Source of the DNA: Pseudoalteromonas prydzensis
GTDB taxonomy: Bacteria; Pseudomonadota; Gammaproteobacteria; Enterobacterales; Alteromonadaceae
DNA: 64,000 nt
Assembly (NCBI RefSeq): GCF_001661495.1
Contig: NZ_BDDT01000001.1
Span: forward strand, 682,001 to 746,000
Direction: 5' to 3'
In this document: in pieces, positions 26,901 through 34,555 of the stretch
Numbering within the stretch: the stretch's first letter is position 1
Layout of the letters: each line of letters starts with the position of its first letter
Program-made: the position numbers and the translations under genes
Notes under the pieces: model-generated
Told to the model about the DNA's origin: nothing
What the model saw: only the letters and a program-made list of their open reading frames with translations
Database searches by the model: none

Positions 26901-28438
26901 AGCCTCGATTCAGCCGTTTTACCAAAATACGCGACTCTGCCATTTTTATATTCAGCTTTAAACCAGGTTGATGTGCCATTGAGATAGCCGCTTTGCGTAA
27001 CACGTACAAAAGAGTCAATTTCTGTACGATATTCTGCTCCAGAACTACCATACGTACCTGACTCTACAACCAAGCGTTGACCATCTAAACATAAACGATC
27101 ATTACTATTATATTGCGGGTGTTGGGTAAAGCCGTCTTGCGCATAAGTAGCTGCACAACGTGTAATATTGGAGCCCGCTGACAATGACCAGCCAACACCC
27201 GCAATTCCATTGCCGCTTCGTGATGAATAATTCAATGACACTACTGGCTGCATTCCAGCTCGCTCTGGCGGTAACTCAATAGGAATGTGGTAGGTTGCAG
27301 CTCCACCACTTACACCTGCCTGACCTTTAATCGTTCCTATATTGCTAGTAGTTGGTTCTAATGCTTCAATAAATGCTCCATCTGAGGGTTGATTACTAGT
27401 TATCCCTGAAAAAGCAGATGATTCGTAAAAGTTATAATCTCGATGAACTATATTACTATCAACCCATCCGGCTTTTGAAGCTTTTGCACAGACACGTATG
27501 TCACTCGAAATTGAAAACCCTGAAGAGTAATTTTCCCAGTCGGAATTTGTACAGCTTTGAGTTTGTGGAATCAACTTGTATTTTAATGTCGTACTTTGAG
27601 GAGAAACTAAGGTAATTAATGACTCAGAACCTAATGATGCTGTTTCAGGGTAAAGGGTCGGTGAGTTTAGTTTAACTTGAAAATCAGAAAAGCTGATTTG
27701 ACTATCAATTTGGCCCGGTTTTGTTGCTTTGGCACACACTCTCTTAGGAGACGATAATAATAGTGAACTATTATAAGTAGCCCAATTTCCATCAGTGCAA
27801 GCTTCATTTAAAGAAACTAACTTATACTTAACAGTCCCACCAATGCTAGATAGAGAAATCCTATTCAATGGTTCTATAACTCCACCATTTGGAGAAATAG
27901 TAACTTGATTGAGTCTTGAGAGGCTTGGGGTTTCAACATAACGACTATAAACATTCTTTCCAGTTGAAAAGTCAACTTCGACAGCTCTTATTCTAAATTT
28001 GAAAGGGCCATCGCCCTGATAAGGGTACTTGTATGTATAACTAGACCATTGAGCTTCAAGCGTTGTAAAGAATGAAGAATTGGGAATAGATTTTTGAATT
28101 TCAAACTTCACATTCGAATTTGAACTTCCGGATATTGGTGTAAGAGTGATAGAGGTTGCACCACATAAAAGCCCGCAATCAGCAAGTGTTGATACTGAGT
28201 TTTGTGACGACTTTGCCGCACTTAAGCTAAAAGGTAAAGGGCTAGGATCTACAGGAGGGTAAATACTGTCACCTGGATCGAAATCATATTTCCAAGTTAT
28301 GTAAATTATTCCCTGATTTTCAGTTACACTGACATTATTTGGTACAGGCAGAATAGATATAGCCGAAAATGACGCATTAGAAAAGAGAAAGATTAATGAA
28401 ATAATCAACCTTGATAGTACTTTATTATTGCTTTTCAA
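20951..28438 (-). CDS. Giant secreted SpvB/FG-GAP/RHS protein with C-terminal ART-like toxin domain
   Basis: About 2,495 residues. The frame is open to a GTG at 28483, but the TTG at 28438 follows AGGTAGGGA and gives a proper signal peptide (K-S-N-N-K-V-L-S-R then a hydrophobic run ending N-A-S-F-S). In numbering from 28483, two chitobiase-like repeats with Y-K-L and V-C-A-K-A lie at about 195-355. An SpvB/TcB-type N-terminal domain is at about 390-680, FG-GAP repeats (D-L-N-G-D-G, D-I-N-G-D-G) at about 700-1040, and many YD repeats at about 1500-2130. The RHS core (R-Y-T-H-R-D-R-L-G-S-A-R-V to D-P-T-G-Y-C) lies at about 2130-2227. The variable 283-residue tail has L-Y-H-G-T at about 2395, G-F-Y-L-A-T-D-Y and Y-E-F-L-V-P, resembling ADP-ribosyltransferases. 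RHS proteins encapsulate toxins used against rivals or hosts. The toxin class is tentative. Confidence 0.85.
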   Translation of the reverse strand: MKSNNKVLSRLIISLIFLFSNASFSAISILPVPNNVSVTENQGIIYITWKYDFDPGDSIYPPVDPSPLPFSLSAAKSSQNSVSTLADCGLLCGATSITLTPISGSSNSNVKFEIQKSIPNSSFFTTLEAQWSSYTYKYPYQGDGPFKFRIRAVEVDFSTGKNVYSRYVETPSLSRLNQVTISPNGGVIEPLNRISLSSIGGTVKYKLVSLNEACTDGNWATYNSSLLLSSPKRVCAKATKPGQIDSQISFSDFQVKLNSPTLYPETASLGSESLITLVSPQSTTLKYKLIPQTQSCTNSDWENYSSGFSISSDIRVCAKASKAGWVDSNIVHRDYNFYESSAFSGITSNQPSDGAFIEALEPTTSNIGTIKGQAGVSGGAATYHIPIELPPERAGMQPVVSLNYSSRSGNGIAGVGWSLSAGSNITRCAATYAQDGFTQHPQYNSNDRLCLDGQRLVVESGTYGSSGAEYRTEIDSFVRVTQSGYLNGTSTWFKAEYKNGRVAYFGKTAESRLVHGGKSAAYSWLIEYQHDATAKNYIHYEYENFGVGEKLLTEITYTGNSISSKGIQAVSFTYEGKNVPNSGYIAGGKYSSTQRLQIVTVKNSDDLVRSYSLNYATSEFSGRPLLNELTQCEKNNKCFLATNIQWAEQAPTLPIEPLGGEGNMLYQNVSSLSSVIPRGDLNGDGVRDWQGYYVNAEGEFTPNQREFDSCTYNKYTRKYECHTGDFDLDGKSDSWTIVNKSIQIQLSTGGTVNAGIPMPDSSHFGLRDSYIRSIADFNNDGWPDILIYQAGSSPRLVLYLNSKNITTPFSLAHAQFPLSTHRSGTRFSLATDYSVLGDLTGDGTIDLMKVSTGAGLRISYLQPIPSAFYLGEENYQTSHSSPFQVSTDPLEPGLSYFMDINGDGLLDWLGWEYRSGSTFLTYRINMGKLEFSPEIMLSSDLIDVKIEYIYHNENEQDIRRVPKYLDAFIVEDINGDGQAELLMPGERILEGCALIGTQRPTSRLEQRCGNALYGFYYASQNFNARSSINSTLADKSIYQFDAIYFDQQSNGNIEARKESTSYIGSAYDSAFVDAYGTGLKSFIFNHSIAEGYSFKGNASGDFAGYESQYGVYINRNYGSGSGITGSDYAASDIINSVENGLGVKSQWRLRPLSSNELDYNLLSNDIVNGNGYFNFASSMYVVSSFKQSNGLAGDSERKYNYSGAVYNAQGRGFMGFKSIIEGDVSRGLITQSDFKQVFPYQGKLTRQATFTHDDYVTRGDGLLGSAASESMALSYSNTEWRDNVNHSIAGVYSVYPRTTTQVTRDLSTKAELTRTNKNITGIDEYGNVTAASTQVADDWGTYSTSEVQVYDSNENNWWLNKLTSKTTTKASIANRHSSDPFTNAEFDKTTSLTTAYSNYHTSRQPQTVLISSQLAGSNSGYGSTVTTSYNAYGLPLSVSQTTKVRNSSGSWVDQTRTTSTTYSKNGTSEASDGYFPYKQTNAKGHISYTKVNPATGQVTQTQQQLSGSHYQVTNYRYDAYNRPYSVQTAGMPIQYTAVQEADEQAPAHAVLQVLQTAAGQPTQKIYQDKLGRTLRTAVEGFHGDWVFSDVIYNSVGDKTFESVPYKEYATRYGSTYAYDTLGRAIEKVTAQHCGDMTTDYDYAGLTTNITVNEDCYGITLAISRTYNSLKQLMQTVDANNGVTRYSYNNQGLPIIIQDANGNNIVAKYNALGQKTQVNDPNQGITNFQYNGFGELQYESRAGNKAVSYVTDVLGRVTRRTATGENTLTYTYDGATYGLGQLNQATGNDVTKTYTYDNRGRPSSQTIAGSGKSYTTTTFYDSNYGRVKGLRYPNNLTLEYIYNDAGYQTQVKNAANGYVYKAITEHDAFGNITQGTLGNGLIENTAYSTKNGQMTLKTIAKNNSNIMSIDYSAYDGFGNLKAVDITTGSIGNQHSFSESYDYDALHRLESNAINGITTIDYSYDAVGNLLSKSDYASQYDYENGTTGGPNAVKRIYRSGSWKTFAYDARGNMTKGDGLTSATYNAMDKPTQIIKSGKTLNFTYGPQHMRFKQVNGSVTTYYSDKLYEEEINGTKTTWRAYIDDIAVISQTTDEGTTIRYTHRDRLGSARVFTDHNGQVEAERNFDPFGKPRLASGDLKAYGNSKLDDLDKAKTRRGFTDHEHLDNVELIHMNGRVYDYNLGRFMSVDPVIQSPTNSQSINPYSYIMNNPLSGTDPTGYCAAATGTRIKDCGDMKVDVKMDGKTVGSTVVKDVNFKNGAEVNSAMAQGAGAIGTAMKAMDIGSQKQMATNTAAPSAGNAKGATNPTAGTLDKVLETAEGVGKAAVGSLKRGGVAGLGLAPMPTATDEEMEDLAAPVIAANISSYEQEQSAAIARVRSADGGIVLYHGTDVQSALRILNGEPLNAVIASGNKIDGLPGFYLATDYNDAEFFALRRGEGAVIKFMISNKALGGLNANGASFNKIPIGGFKADGYEFLVPPEAFGTFNSYRKAQEIVATP

Positions 28439-28693
28439 GAGGTTTTCCCTACCTAAATAAAAACAATAAATTAACAAAAACACTCAAAAAAAATCAACCA
28501 CTCGCACAACCAAACAGAAAATAACAACTTAAAATAACAGTTTAGCAACCTAAATATACATTTTGTTCGATATTTGCACTTATAAAGTAGGGAAAATAAT
28601 GAATCAGGTCTTCCGCACCCATTTTAAGAATAAATTCTCCGGTACACATCACTGAATCAATTTGTCTAATCGATAAACTTTTCATAAAAGCTT

Positions 28694-28724
28694 AAAAAAG
28701 CCCACACAAAATTGCATGGGCTTT
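28694..28724 (-). terminator. Rho-independent terminator of fadE (proximal or distal copy 1)
   Basis: On the minus strand AAAGCCCA pairs with TGGGCTTT around a 12-base loop and is followed by a run of six T residues. It is the second of two hairpins met after the fadE stop. The rest of 28439-28788 upstream of the RHS gene shows no gene I can support. Confidence 0.8.
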
Positions 28725-28730
28725 AAATAT

Positions 28731-28756
28731 AAAAGCGCCCGAACTGCTGGGCGCTT
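28731..28756 (-). terminator. First hairpin after fadE (tandem terminator)
   Basis: On the minus strand AAGCGCCC pairs with GGGCGCTT around an 8-base loop and is followed by a short T run. It starts 33 bases past the fadE stop and forms a tandem pair with the next hairpin. Confidence 0.75.
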
Positions 28757-28788
28757 ACATTGTTGAATTAATTTTTTAAACCAAATTG

Positions 28789-31044
28789 TTACTGATTTAC
28801 TACGCTTTTCAGTGGATTAATTGGCTGTGCGTTTTCGTCGAGTAAGTTCATATCAAAATCAAACTCATCAACGCGAATAGCACGCTCACGTTTGATGTTG
28901 TAATCAATTAGTTTCGCGTACTCTTCTTCAGTGATTACGTTAGCAACAAGTGCATTATCTAACGTTAGTGCAAAACGAATGCCTGGTTTAATTGTTTTTG
29001 CACGCAGTGCTTTTTTCACTTTTGCGAGTAACTCTAAACAGCCCATTTTAGCTAAGTAAGCTTGCTCGTTGATGTAATGACCATCACCTTTTACAGGCTT
29101 AACTAAATGCGTAATTTGCTTTTTAAAGGCAGTATCAAGCTGTGCTTGCTCTGCTAATTCGCGAATTAAATCATCGCTAATTTTTGGCATTTTAGTTGAG
29201 TAGTTCATGGTAATAAAACGCATAAACTTACGTGTGCCACTTGCTGGGAAGTTATCTAAAAACTTATGCAATGCTTCTTCAGCGCTTTGTAATGCAAAAC
29301 GTGTAGCATAATGGAAGTAAGGCGCTGCTTGCTCGCGTTCACTGCTTGCTACTTTTTGCTCATAATATTTAATTGATGCCATCGCCGCATATAGGAAGCT
29401 CATTACATCACCTAAACGGGCTGATAACATTTCTGCTTGCTTAAGTTTACCGCCCAGTACTAATAACGAGAAGTCAGCATATACAGCTAGTTTTGCTGAT
29501 AATTTTTGTGCTGCTTTCTCATATTCACGCACTTCAGGAAGTGGTGAATTAGCACCAGCTGTGAATGGTAAAACACCTAAGCGGAATGCACGTAAGCTGT
29601 TAGCAACACTGTAACCCACTGTTTTACGTAAGATGCTATTAAATTCTTTATCAGCGTTTTTATCATCACTGTGAATTGATTCAACCATAGATTGTAAATA
29701 CGGGTGACAACGCATTACACCTTGACCAAAGATCATTAGGTTACGGGTCAGAATATTTGCACCTTCAACCGTGATGGCAATTGGCTGTGCAACATAGCCA
29801 CTTGCTAACGTATTTTGCGGGCCATTTTGAATCGCTTTACCTGCTTGAATATCCATTGCTGAGTCAAGCACATCGCGGCCAATTTCAGTCATGTGATATT
29901 TTGCAATTGCAGTGACGACTGACGGTTTTAAGCCCATGCCTAAACCTTCGGTGGTTAGTACACGCATCGCTTCTTGAAGATAGGTTTTACCTGCAATATC
30001 TGCGAGCTTTTCTTGAATACCTTCAAACTGACCAATCGCTAAACCAAATTGCTCACGAACTGCTGCGTATTCAGACGCACCTTTAAATGCTACTTGTGAA
30101 GAACTCACACCTAATGCCGGTAATGAAATACCACGGCCAGCCCCTAAGCAGCTAACTAGCATTTGCCAACCGCGGCCGATATTCTTTTGACCACCAATGA
30201 TAAAGTCCATTGGTACAAATACTTTATTACCGCGCGTAGTCCCGTTATAAAAACGGATACCCATAGGATCGTGACGATTACCAAGTTCAACACCTGGATG
30301 CTCTTTTGGAATAAGCGCACAGGTAATACCGAGGTTTTCTTTGCCGCCTAGCAGGCCATCAGGGTCAACTACTTTAAAGGCCAAACCGAGTACTGTGGCA
30401 ATCGGTGCAAGCGTGATATAACGCTTGTCCCATGTGATCTCAAGGCCAAGTACTTCTTCGCCGTTATACATGCCCTTCGTCACTGTACCTAAGTCTGGAA
30501 TGCCACCAGCATCTGAACCCGCTTCAGGGCTCGTTAGTGCAAAACATGGGATATCACGACCATTCGCAAGGCGCGGTAAATAATGTGCTTGTTGCTCTTG
30601 TGTACCAAAATGCAGTAATAATTCACCCGGACCTAATGAGTTAGGTACCATAACCGTTACCGCAACCGCAGAACTTTTAGTGGCGATTGTGCCAACAATC
30701 GTTGAATTTGCGTATGGGCTAAACTCTAAACCACCAAATGATTTAGGAATGATCAATGAAAAGAAACGTTCTTTTTTCAAAAAATCTAATATGTATTCAG
30801 GTAAGTGGATACCATTTTGGATCTCAGTATCGTCGATCATGCCCAGTAACTCTTGCAATGGGCCGTCGATAAATGCTTGCTCATCTGCACTTAAAACCGC
30901 AGCAGGTACTGCGCGTAAAGCGTCAAAATCTGGCTTACCTTGGTAGATAGAGCCTTCTAACCATACATCACCCGCATCGAGTGCTTCTTGTTCTGTAATT
31001 GAAATACTTGGTAATACTTTTTTTAATTTTGTACGTAAGCTCAT
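28789..31044 (-). CDS. fadE: Acyl-CoA dehydrogenase FadE
   Basis: A 751-residue acyl-CoA dehydrogenase of the long FadE type, which carries an extra C-terminal region (DUF1974-like) beyond the usual 380-residue fold. Visible parts are F-F-S-L-I-I-P-K-S-F-G-G-L-E-F, C-F-A-L-T-S-P-E-A-G-S-D-A-G (FAD/substrate region), G-A-G-R-G-I-S-L-P-A and E-G-A-N-I-L-T-R-N-L-M-I-F-G-Q-G. It carries out the first step of fatty-acid beta-oxidation, with electrons passing to the respiratory chain. It is a single-gene unit with a FadR-like operator 61-77 bases upstream and tandem terminators downstream. It is somewhat shorter than E. coli FadE (814 residues) because the N-terminal membrane segment is missing. 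Confidence 0.93.
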   Translation of the reverse strand: MSLRTKLKKVLPSISITEQEALDAGDVWLEGSIYQGKPDFDALRAVPAAVLSADEQAFIDGPLQELLGMIDDTEIQNGIHLPEYILDFLKKERFFSLIIPKSFGGLEFSPYANSTIVGTIATKSSAVAVTVMVPNSLGPGELLLHFGTQEQQAHYLPRLANGRDIPCFALTSPEAGSDAGGIPDLGTVTKGMYNGEEVLGLEITWDKRYITLAPIATVLGLAFKVVDPDGLLGGKENLGITCALIPKEHPGVELGNRHDPMGIRFYNGTTRGNKVFVPMDFIIGGQKNIGRGWQMLVSCLGAGRGISLPALGVSSSQVAFKGASEYAAVREQFGLAIGQFEGIQEKLADIAGKTYLQEAMRVLTTEGLGMGLKPSVVTAIAKYHMTEIGRDVLDSAMDIQAGKAIQNGPQNTLASGYVAQPIAITVEGANILTRNLMIFGQGVMRCHPYLQSMVESIHSDDKNADKEFNSILRKTVGYSVANSLRAFRLGVLPFTAGANSPLPEVREYEKAAQKLSAKLAVYADFSLLVLGGKLKQAEMLSARLGDVMSFLYAAMASIKYYEQKVASSEREQAAPYFHYATRFALQSAEEALHKFLDNFPASGTRKFMRFITMNYSTKMPKISDDLIRELAEQAQLDTAFKKQITHLVKPVKGDGHYINEQAYLAKMGCLELLAKVKKALRAKTIKPGIRFALTLDNALVANVITEEEYAKLIDYNIKRERAIRVDEFDFDMNLLDENAQPINPLKSVVNQ

Positions 31045-31104
31045 AATAGACTCATCCGACCAGATAGTAATAGCTACATTACGTCATAAAATGAGTAATA
31101 GATC

Positions 31105-31121
31105 AATTGGTCCAACCAGTT
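31105..31121 (-). promoter_or_regulatory. FadR-like operator upstream of fadE
   Basis: On the minus strand AACTGGTTGGACCAATT matches the E. coli FadR consensus AACTGGTCCGACCAGTT at 14 of 17 positions. It lies 61-77 bases before the fadE start, where a repressor would block the promoter. FadR releases DNA when long-chain acyl-CoA accumulates. The remaining 31122-31457 shows no other clear site; it holds the promoter of the divergent TonB receptor. Confidence 0.7.
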
Positions 31122-31457
31122 TTTTTAACATTTTTTTTAATTTATTTTACTCGAGATAGTTAAGCCATTGAATAAAAACAGCTTACAGCTGTACGCTGAA
31201 ATAAAAAAATAATCACAAAAATACCAATAAATGCTTAAACGTTGACTTAAAAGTCATAGAGGGCAGCCAAAACAATACCATGAAGTTAACATATGAAACC
31301 AAAAGTTAATTTACGCAACGAATTCTTGATATAAAAATATCAAAACATGATAGAAAATCACAACTTTTAATGTAATTTTCGTGACAATCTAACATTGGGA
31401 ATGAAGCAACATAACTTCTCTACCGAAATATAATATTAATAATTAAAGGGTTTCTTT

Positions 31458-34400
31458 ATGTCTGGTAGGTATTTTAAACGAAGTCTAATCGCAACAAGTA
31501 TTGCGAGCGTGTTGTTAAGTGGTATAGCACCGCTTTCAATCAATGCAGCAGAGGCTAATGATGACGTAGAAGTCATTGAAGTAAGGGGTATTCGCGGTAG
31601 TACCGTTGCCGCAATTAACACAAAGCGCTTTGCAGCATCGCAAGTAGATGGCATTGCAGCAGAAGATATTGGTAAATTACCCGATGTGACTATTGCAGAT
31701 TCACTGCAACGTATTACGGGTGTGCAAATAGAGCGGGTGGCTGGTGAAGGTGGTCCGATCGCTATACGTGGTTTACCGCAAGTCGATACCACATTAAATG
31801 GCGAAGTATTCTTAAGTGCGACGACAATTGATAGTTCAGGGGCTGACTTTGGTGATTTACCATCACAACTTTTCTCTGGCGTAGATGTCTATAAATCTGC
31901 AACATCGAGTAACAGTGCGGCTGGTATTGCAGGCTCAGTTAACTTAAAAACCCGTCGTCCGTTTGATATGGATGAAGGTTGGGTTGTCTCTGGTGGTGCT
32001 GAGATCACTCGAGGCTCTATCAGTGACGAAACCGATCCTAACATTAATGGTTTACTTAGTTATAACAACGGGAAAGTTGGTTTCTTATTCTCTGCGGTTA
32101 CGTCTGAAGCAAACTTAGCCAGTGACTATAATGGTTATAATGATACCTCAGAAAACGGTGGTTTAGGCTGGACTGAAAACAACCATACATGGGGTGAACA
32201 ACCTGCTGAAGGTGGCGAAGTTTACAATATTATTCCGCATGGTTTTACTGCCTTCAATAAAACTGAAGAACGTAAACGTGATGCTGTGCAGTTTTCATTT
32301 CAAGCTGACTTAGGCGAAGGCTTTGAATTAACCGCTGATTACTTTTACACAAAACAAGATCGTTTTAATGCACGTAGAGGCTTTAACCATAATAGCCGTT
32401 GGCAAACTTACGCTAACTACGCCTATGCAACTAACTCGACTGGTGACACATTCACAGATGCTGATGGCAACCCGTGGCAAGGCGTAGATGCGTTTAAAAT
32501 GCGCCCTTATCGCATGCAGTCATTCACACAAGCCAATGGTAACGAAGAAAAATCGCAAAACTTTAACCTAGAGCTTAATTATGACAATGGTGGCGCATTA
32601 ACGGGGCAAGTTAGAGCCACCTTTGCTCGTGCTACTGCTAAAATGCGCCACGGATATGGTGAAGGCGACATTTTAAGTATTGACCAAGGAAGCCTAGTGA
32701 CAGGCCCTGGAGGTTTAAATCCTGCTGAATTTTGCAACAGTGGTGAGACGATCATAGGCGACCAAGGCGGCTGTAATGCACTGTATTCACAAGGTATAGA
32801 ATCAAATGATTTCTTTATTACCTACGATGCGGCAGGAACACACCCTGCATTTGGCGGATTTGATCAAATGGTCAATGGTGGCAAAGGCATGCGCAGTGTT
32901 GCTGACTACATGGCCGATTTAGACTCATATCACGTGGGTGCGTTCTCTTCTGAAGGGAATACCGACGATGAAGGTGAAATCAATACCTTTAGCACCAAAT
33001 GGAATTATGCACTTGAAGATAATCCATTTATAACCAGTGTCGATTTTGGCCTGCGCTACTCTGAACGTAAAGTGGATCACGACCAATTTACGTATACTTC
33101 TGAGTTTGGTGATGGCTGTGACATCGCCCAGTGGAAAGCAGTTGATCAACAATACAGTGGTGTTGCTGAGGGCGATCCTTGCTATCAAGTCCAAGGCACG
33201 GGTGAAATGGTTAATGGTACATGGACACCTTATACATTATTACCACCTACACGCCTTGATCAACATGCGTCTGTTTCATGGCAAACAAACTTTGGTGGAG
33301 TCACAGGTATTCCTGGCGTTTGGTCAATTGACCCGGAAAACTTTCGTGACCCACGTCAATTTCACGAAAAAGTATTTGGCAATGTCGCACGTACAGAAAA
33401 TGGTGGATCAACTTACGATGCCGCCTTGGATGAACTAAGCTACTTCTTACAAGCCAACTTTGAGTACAAAGCGCTAAGCGGTAATGTGGGTATGAAAGTG
33501 GTCGAAACCAATTTATACGTAAAACAAAACCTAGTCGGTCCTAACCTTCCGCATTCTGGTTTAGGCCCTGATATTGGGGATACTGTTACCGATCGCAGCT
33601 ATACCGACTACCTACCTTCAGTAAACTTAGCCTACTCTGCAACGGACGATATCATCCTACGTGCTTCATGGTCTAAAAATATGCAACCGCTTAATTTAGA
33701 TCAATGGGGTGCAGGTAAAACTGTCGGTTCAGTATTTGATGACAGTTGTGGCTGTATGCGTGTCGTTAACGGGACATTGAACGGTAACCCAGCACTCGAT
33801 CCTTGGCGCTCGGAAAACTATTCACTTTCTGCTGAATGGTATATGGGTGAAGCGTCAATGATGTATGTGGCTACTTATGATATTGAAATTGAGAGCTTCA
33901 CCGAAAGTTCAACCGTGATGATTGATGAGCCCGATTCAGACGGCGTAACTCGCGGCCCATGGCCATTTACAGCGAATGTACAAGGTAATGGTGGTAGTGT
34001 AACCGGTTATGAAATTGGCACAAAGCTAGCGTTTGGGGATGTGTTTGAGACAAATAGCTTTATCGATAACTTTGGTATTGATGCAAACTATACCTACAGC
34101 GATAGTTCACAAGACAGCAAAGATGTACATGGTAATGACTTACCTTTCGTTGGTATGTCAAAAGATACCTATAACTTTGTATTGTGGTATGAGCAAGATG
34201 CGTTCTCAACACGCCTAGCTTATAACTTTAGAAGCCCTCGTTTGATCACCCAAGGCAGTGCTTCAACAGGTGGGCAATCACTTTATCAAGATGATTATGC
34301 ACAACTTGATTTGAACGTAAGTTACCACTTTGATGAAAATATTACCGTGTATATTAACGGTTCGAATATCACTGAAGAAATTCAACAAACTTACGTAGAG

Positions 34401-34472
34401 TTTTCTGGACAAAAAGCATTCCAGAATGTCTATGAAGCACGTTGGACATTGGGTACTCGCATTACCTTCTAG
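31458..34472 (+). CDS. TonB-dependent receptor (large TIGR01782-type)
   Basis: A 1,004-residue outer-membrane receptor with signal peptide (cleavage near N-A-A-E-A, about residue 33) and TonB box-like V-E-V-I-E-V-R-G-I-R-G. The plug domain has A-E-D-I-G-K-L-P-D-V-T-I-A-D-S-L-Q-R-I-T-G-V-Q-I-E-R and S-N-S-A-A-G-I-A-G-S-V-N-L-K-T-R-R-P. These are hallmarks of the TonB-Xanthomonas/Caulobacter receptor family, which mostly imports carbohydrates or other organic nutrients rather than iron. The barrel ends in a C-terminal Phe. Two flavin halogenase-family genes follow on the same strand after a hairpin terminator. Such receptor/halogenase pairs recur in Alteromonadales, Xanthomonadales and Caulobacterales. 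The substrate is unknown, and no glycoside hydrolase is nearby. Confidence 0.88.
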   Translation: MSGRYFKRSLIATSIASVLLSGIAPLSINAAEANDDVEVIEVRGIRGSTVAAINTKRFAASQVDGIAAEDIGKLPDVTIADSLQRITGVQIERVAGEGGPIAIRGLPQVDTTLNGEVFLSATTIDSSGADFGDLPSQLFSGVDVYKSATSSNSAAGIAGSVNLKTRRPFDMDEGWVVSGGAEITRGSISDETDPNINGLLSYNNGKVGFLFSAVTSEANLASDYNGYNDTSENGGLGWTENNHTWGEQPAEGGEVYNIIPHGFTAFNKTEERKRDAVQFSFQADLGEGFELTADYFYTKQDRFNARRGFNHNSRWQTYANYAYATNSTGDTFTDADGNPWQGVDAFKMRPYRMQSFTQANGNEEKSQNFNLELNYDNGGALTGQVRATFARATAKMRHGYGEGDILSIDQGSLVTGPGGLNPAEFCNSGETIIGDQGGCNALYSQGIESNDFFITYDAAGTHPAFGGFDQMVNGGKGMRSVADYMADLDSYHVGAFSSEGNTDDEGEINTFSTKWNYALEDNPFITSVDFGLRYSERKVDHDQFTYTSEFGDGCDIAQWKAVDQQYSGVAEGDPCYQVQGTGEMVNGTWTPYTLLPPTRLDQHASVSWQTNFGGVTGIPGVWSIDPENFRDPRQFHEKVFGNVARTENGGSTYDAALDELSYFLQANFEYKALSGNVGMKVVETNLYVKQNLVGPNLPHSGLGPDIGDTVTDRSYTDYLPSVNLAYSATDDIILRASWSKNMQPLNLDQWGAGKTVGSVFDDSCGCMRVVNGTLNGNPALDPWRSENYSLSAEWYMGEASMMYVATYDIEIESFTESSTVMIDEPDSDGVTRGPWPFTANVQGNGGSVTGYEIGTKLAFGDVFETNSFIDNFGIDANYTYSDSSQDSKDVHGNDLPFVGMSKDTYNFVLWYEQDAFSTRLAYNFRSPRLITQGSASTGGQSLYQDDYAQLDLNVSYHFDENITVYINGSNITEEIQQTYVEFSGQKAFQNVYEARWTLGTRITF

Positions 34473-34501
34473 CCGCCTTTTAGCTCGTAAAGTTGCACAA
34501 T

Positions 34502-34535
34502 AAAACCGCTAACAAGCTTGTTAGCGGTTTTTATA
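34502..34535 (+). terminator. Perfect 30-base palindrome with T run, between receptor and halogenases
   Basis: A perfect 30-base inverted repeat spans 34502-34531 (AAAACCGCTAACAAG with its complement) and continues into a short T run. It starts 30 bases past the receptor stop and ends 25 bases before the first halogenase start. It should end or attenuate transcription, so that the receptor is made in excess of the enzymes. Confidence 0.8.
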
Positions 34536-34555
34536 TTTATAATAAGAGTACGGTA

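Noticed and set aside
28542..28649. 35-residue minus-strand frame beginning M-C-T-G-E-F-I-L-K
   Set aside because: There is no ribosome site, it lies between terminators and the RHS start, and no family is recognised.
34493..34555. Upstream start for the first halogenase (21 extra residues)
   Set aside because: The extra codons fall inside a perfect terminator hairpin, and the family N-terminus begins just after ATG 34556.
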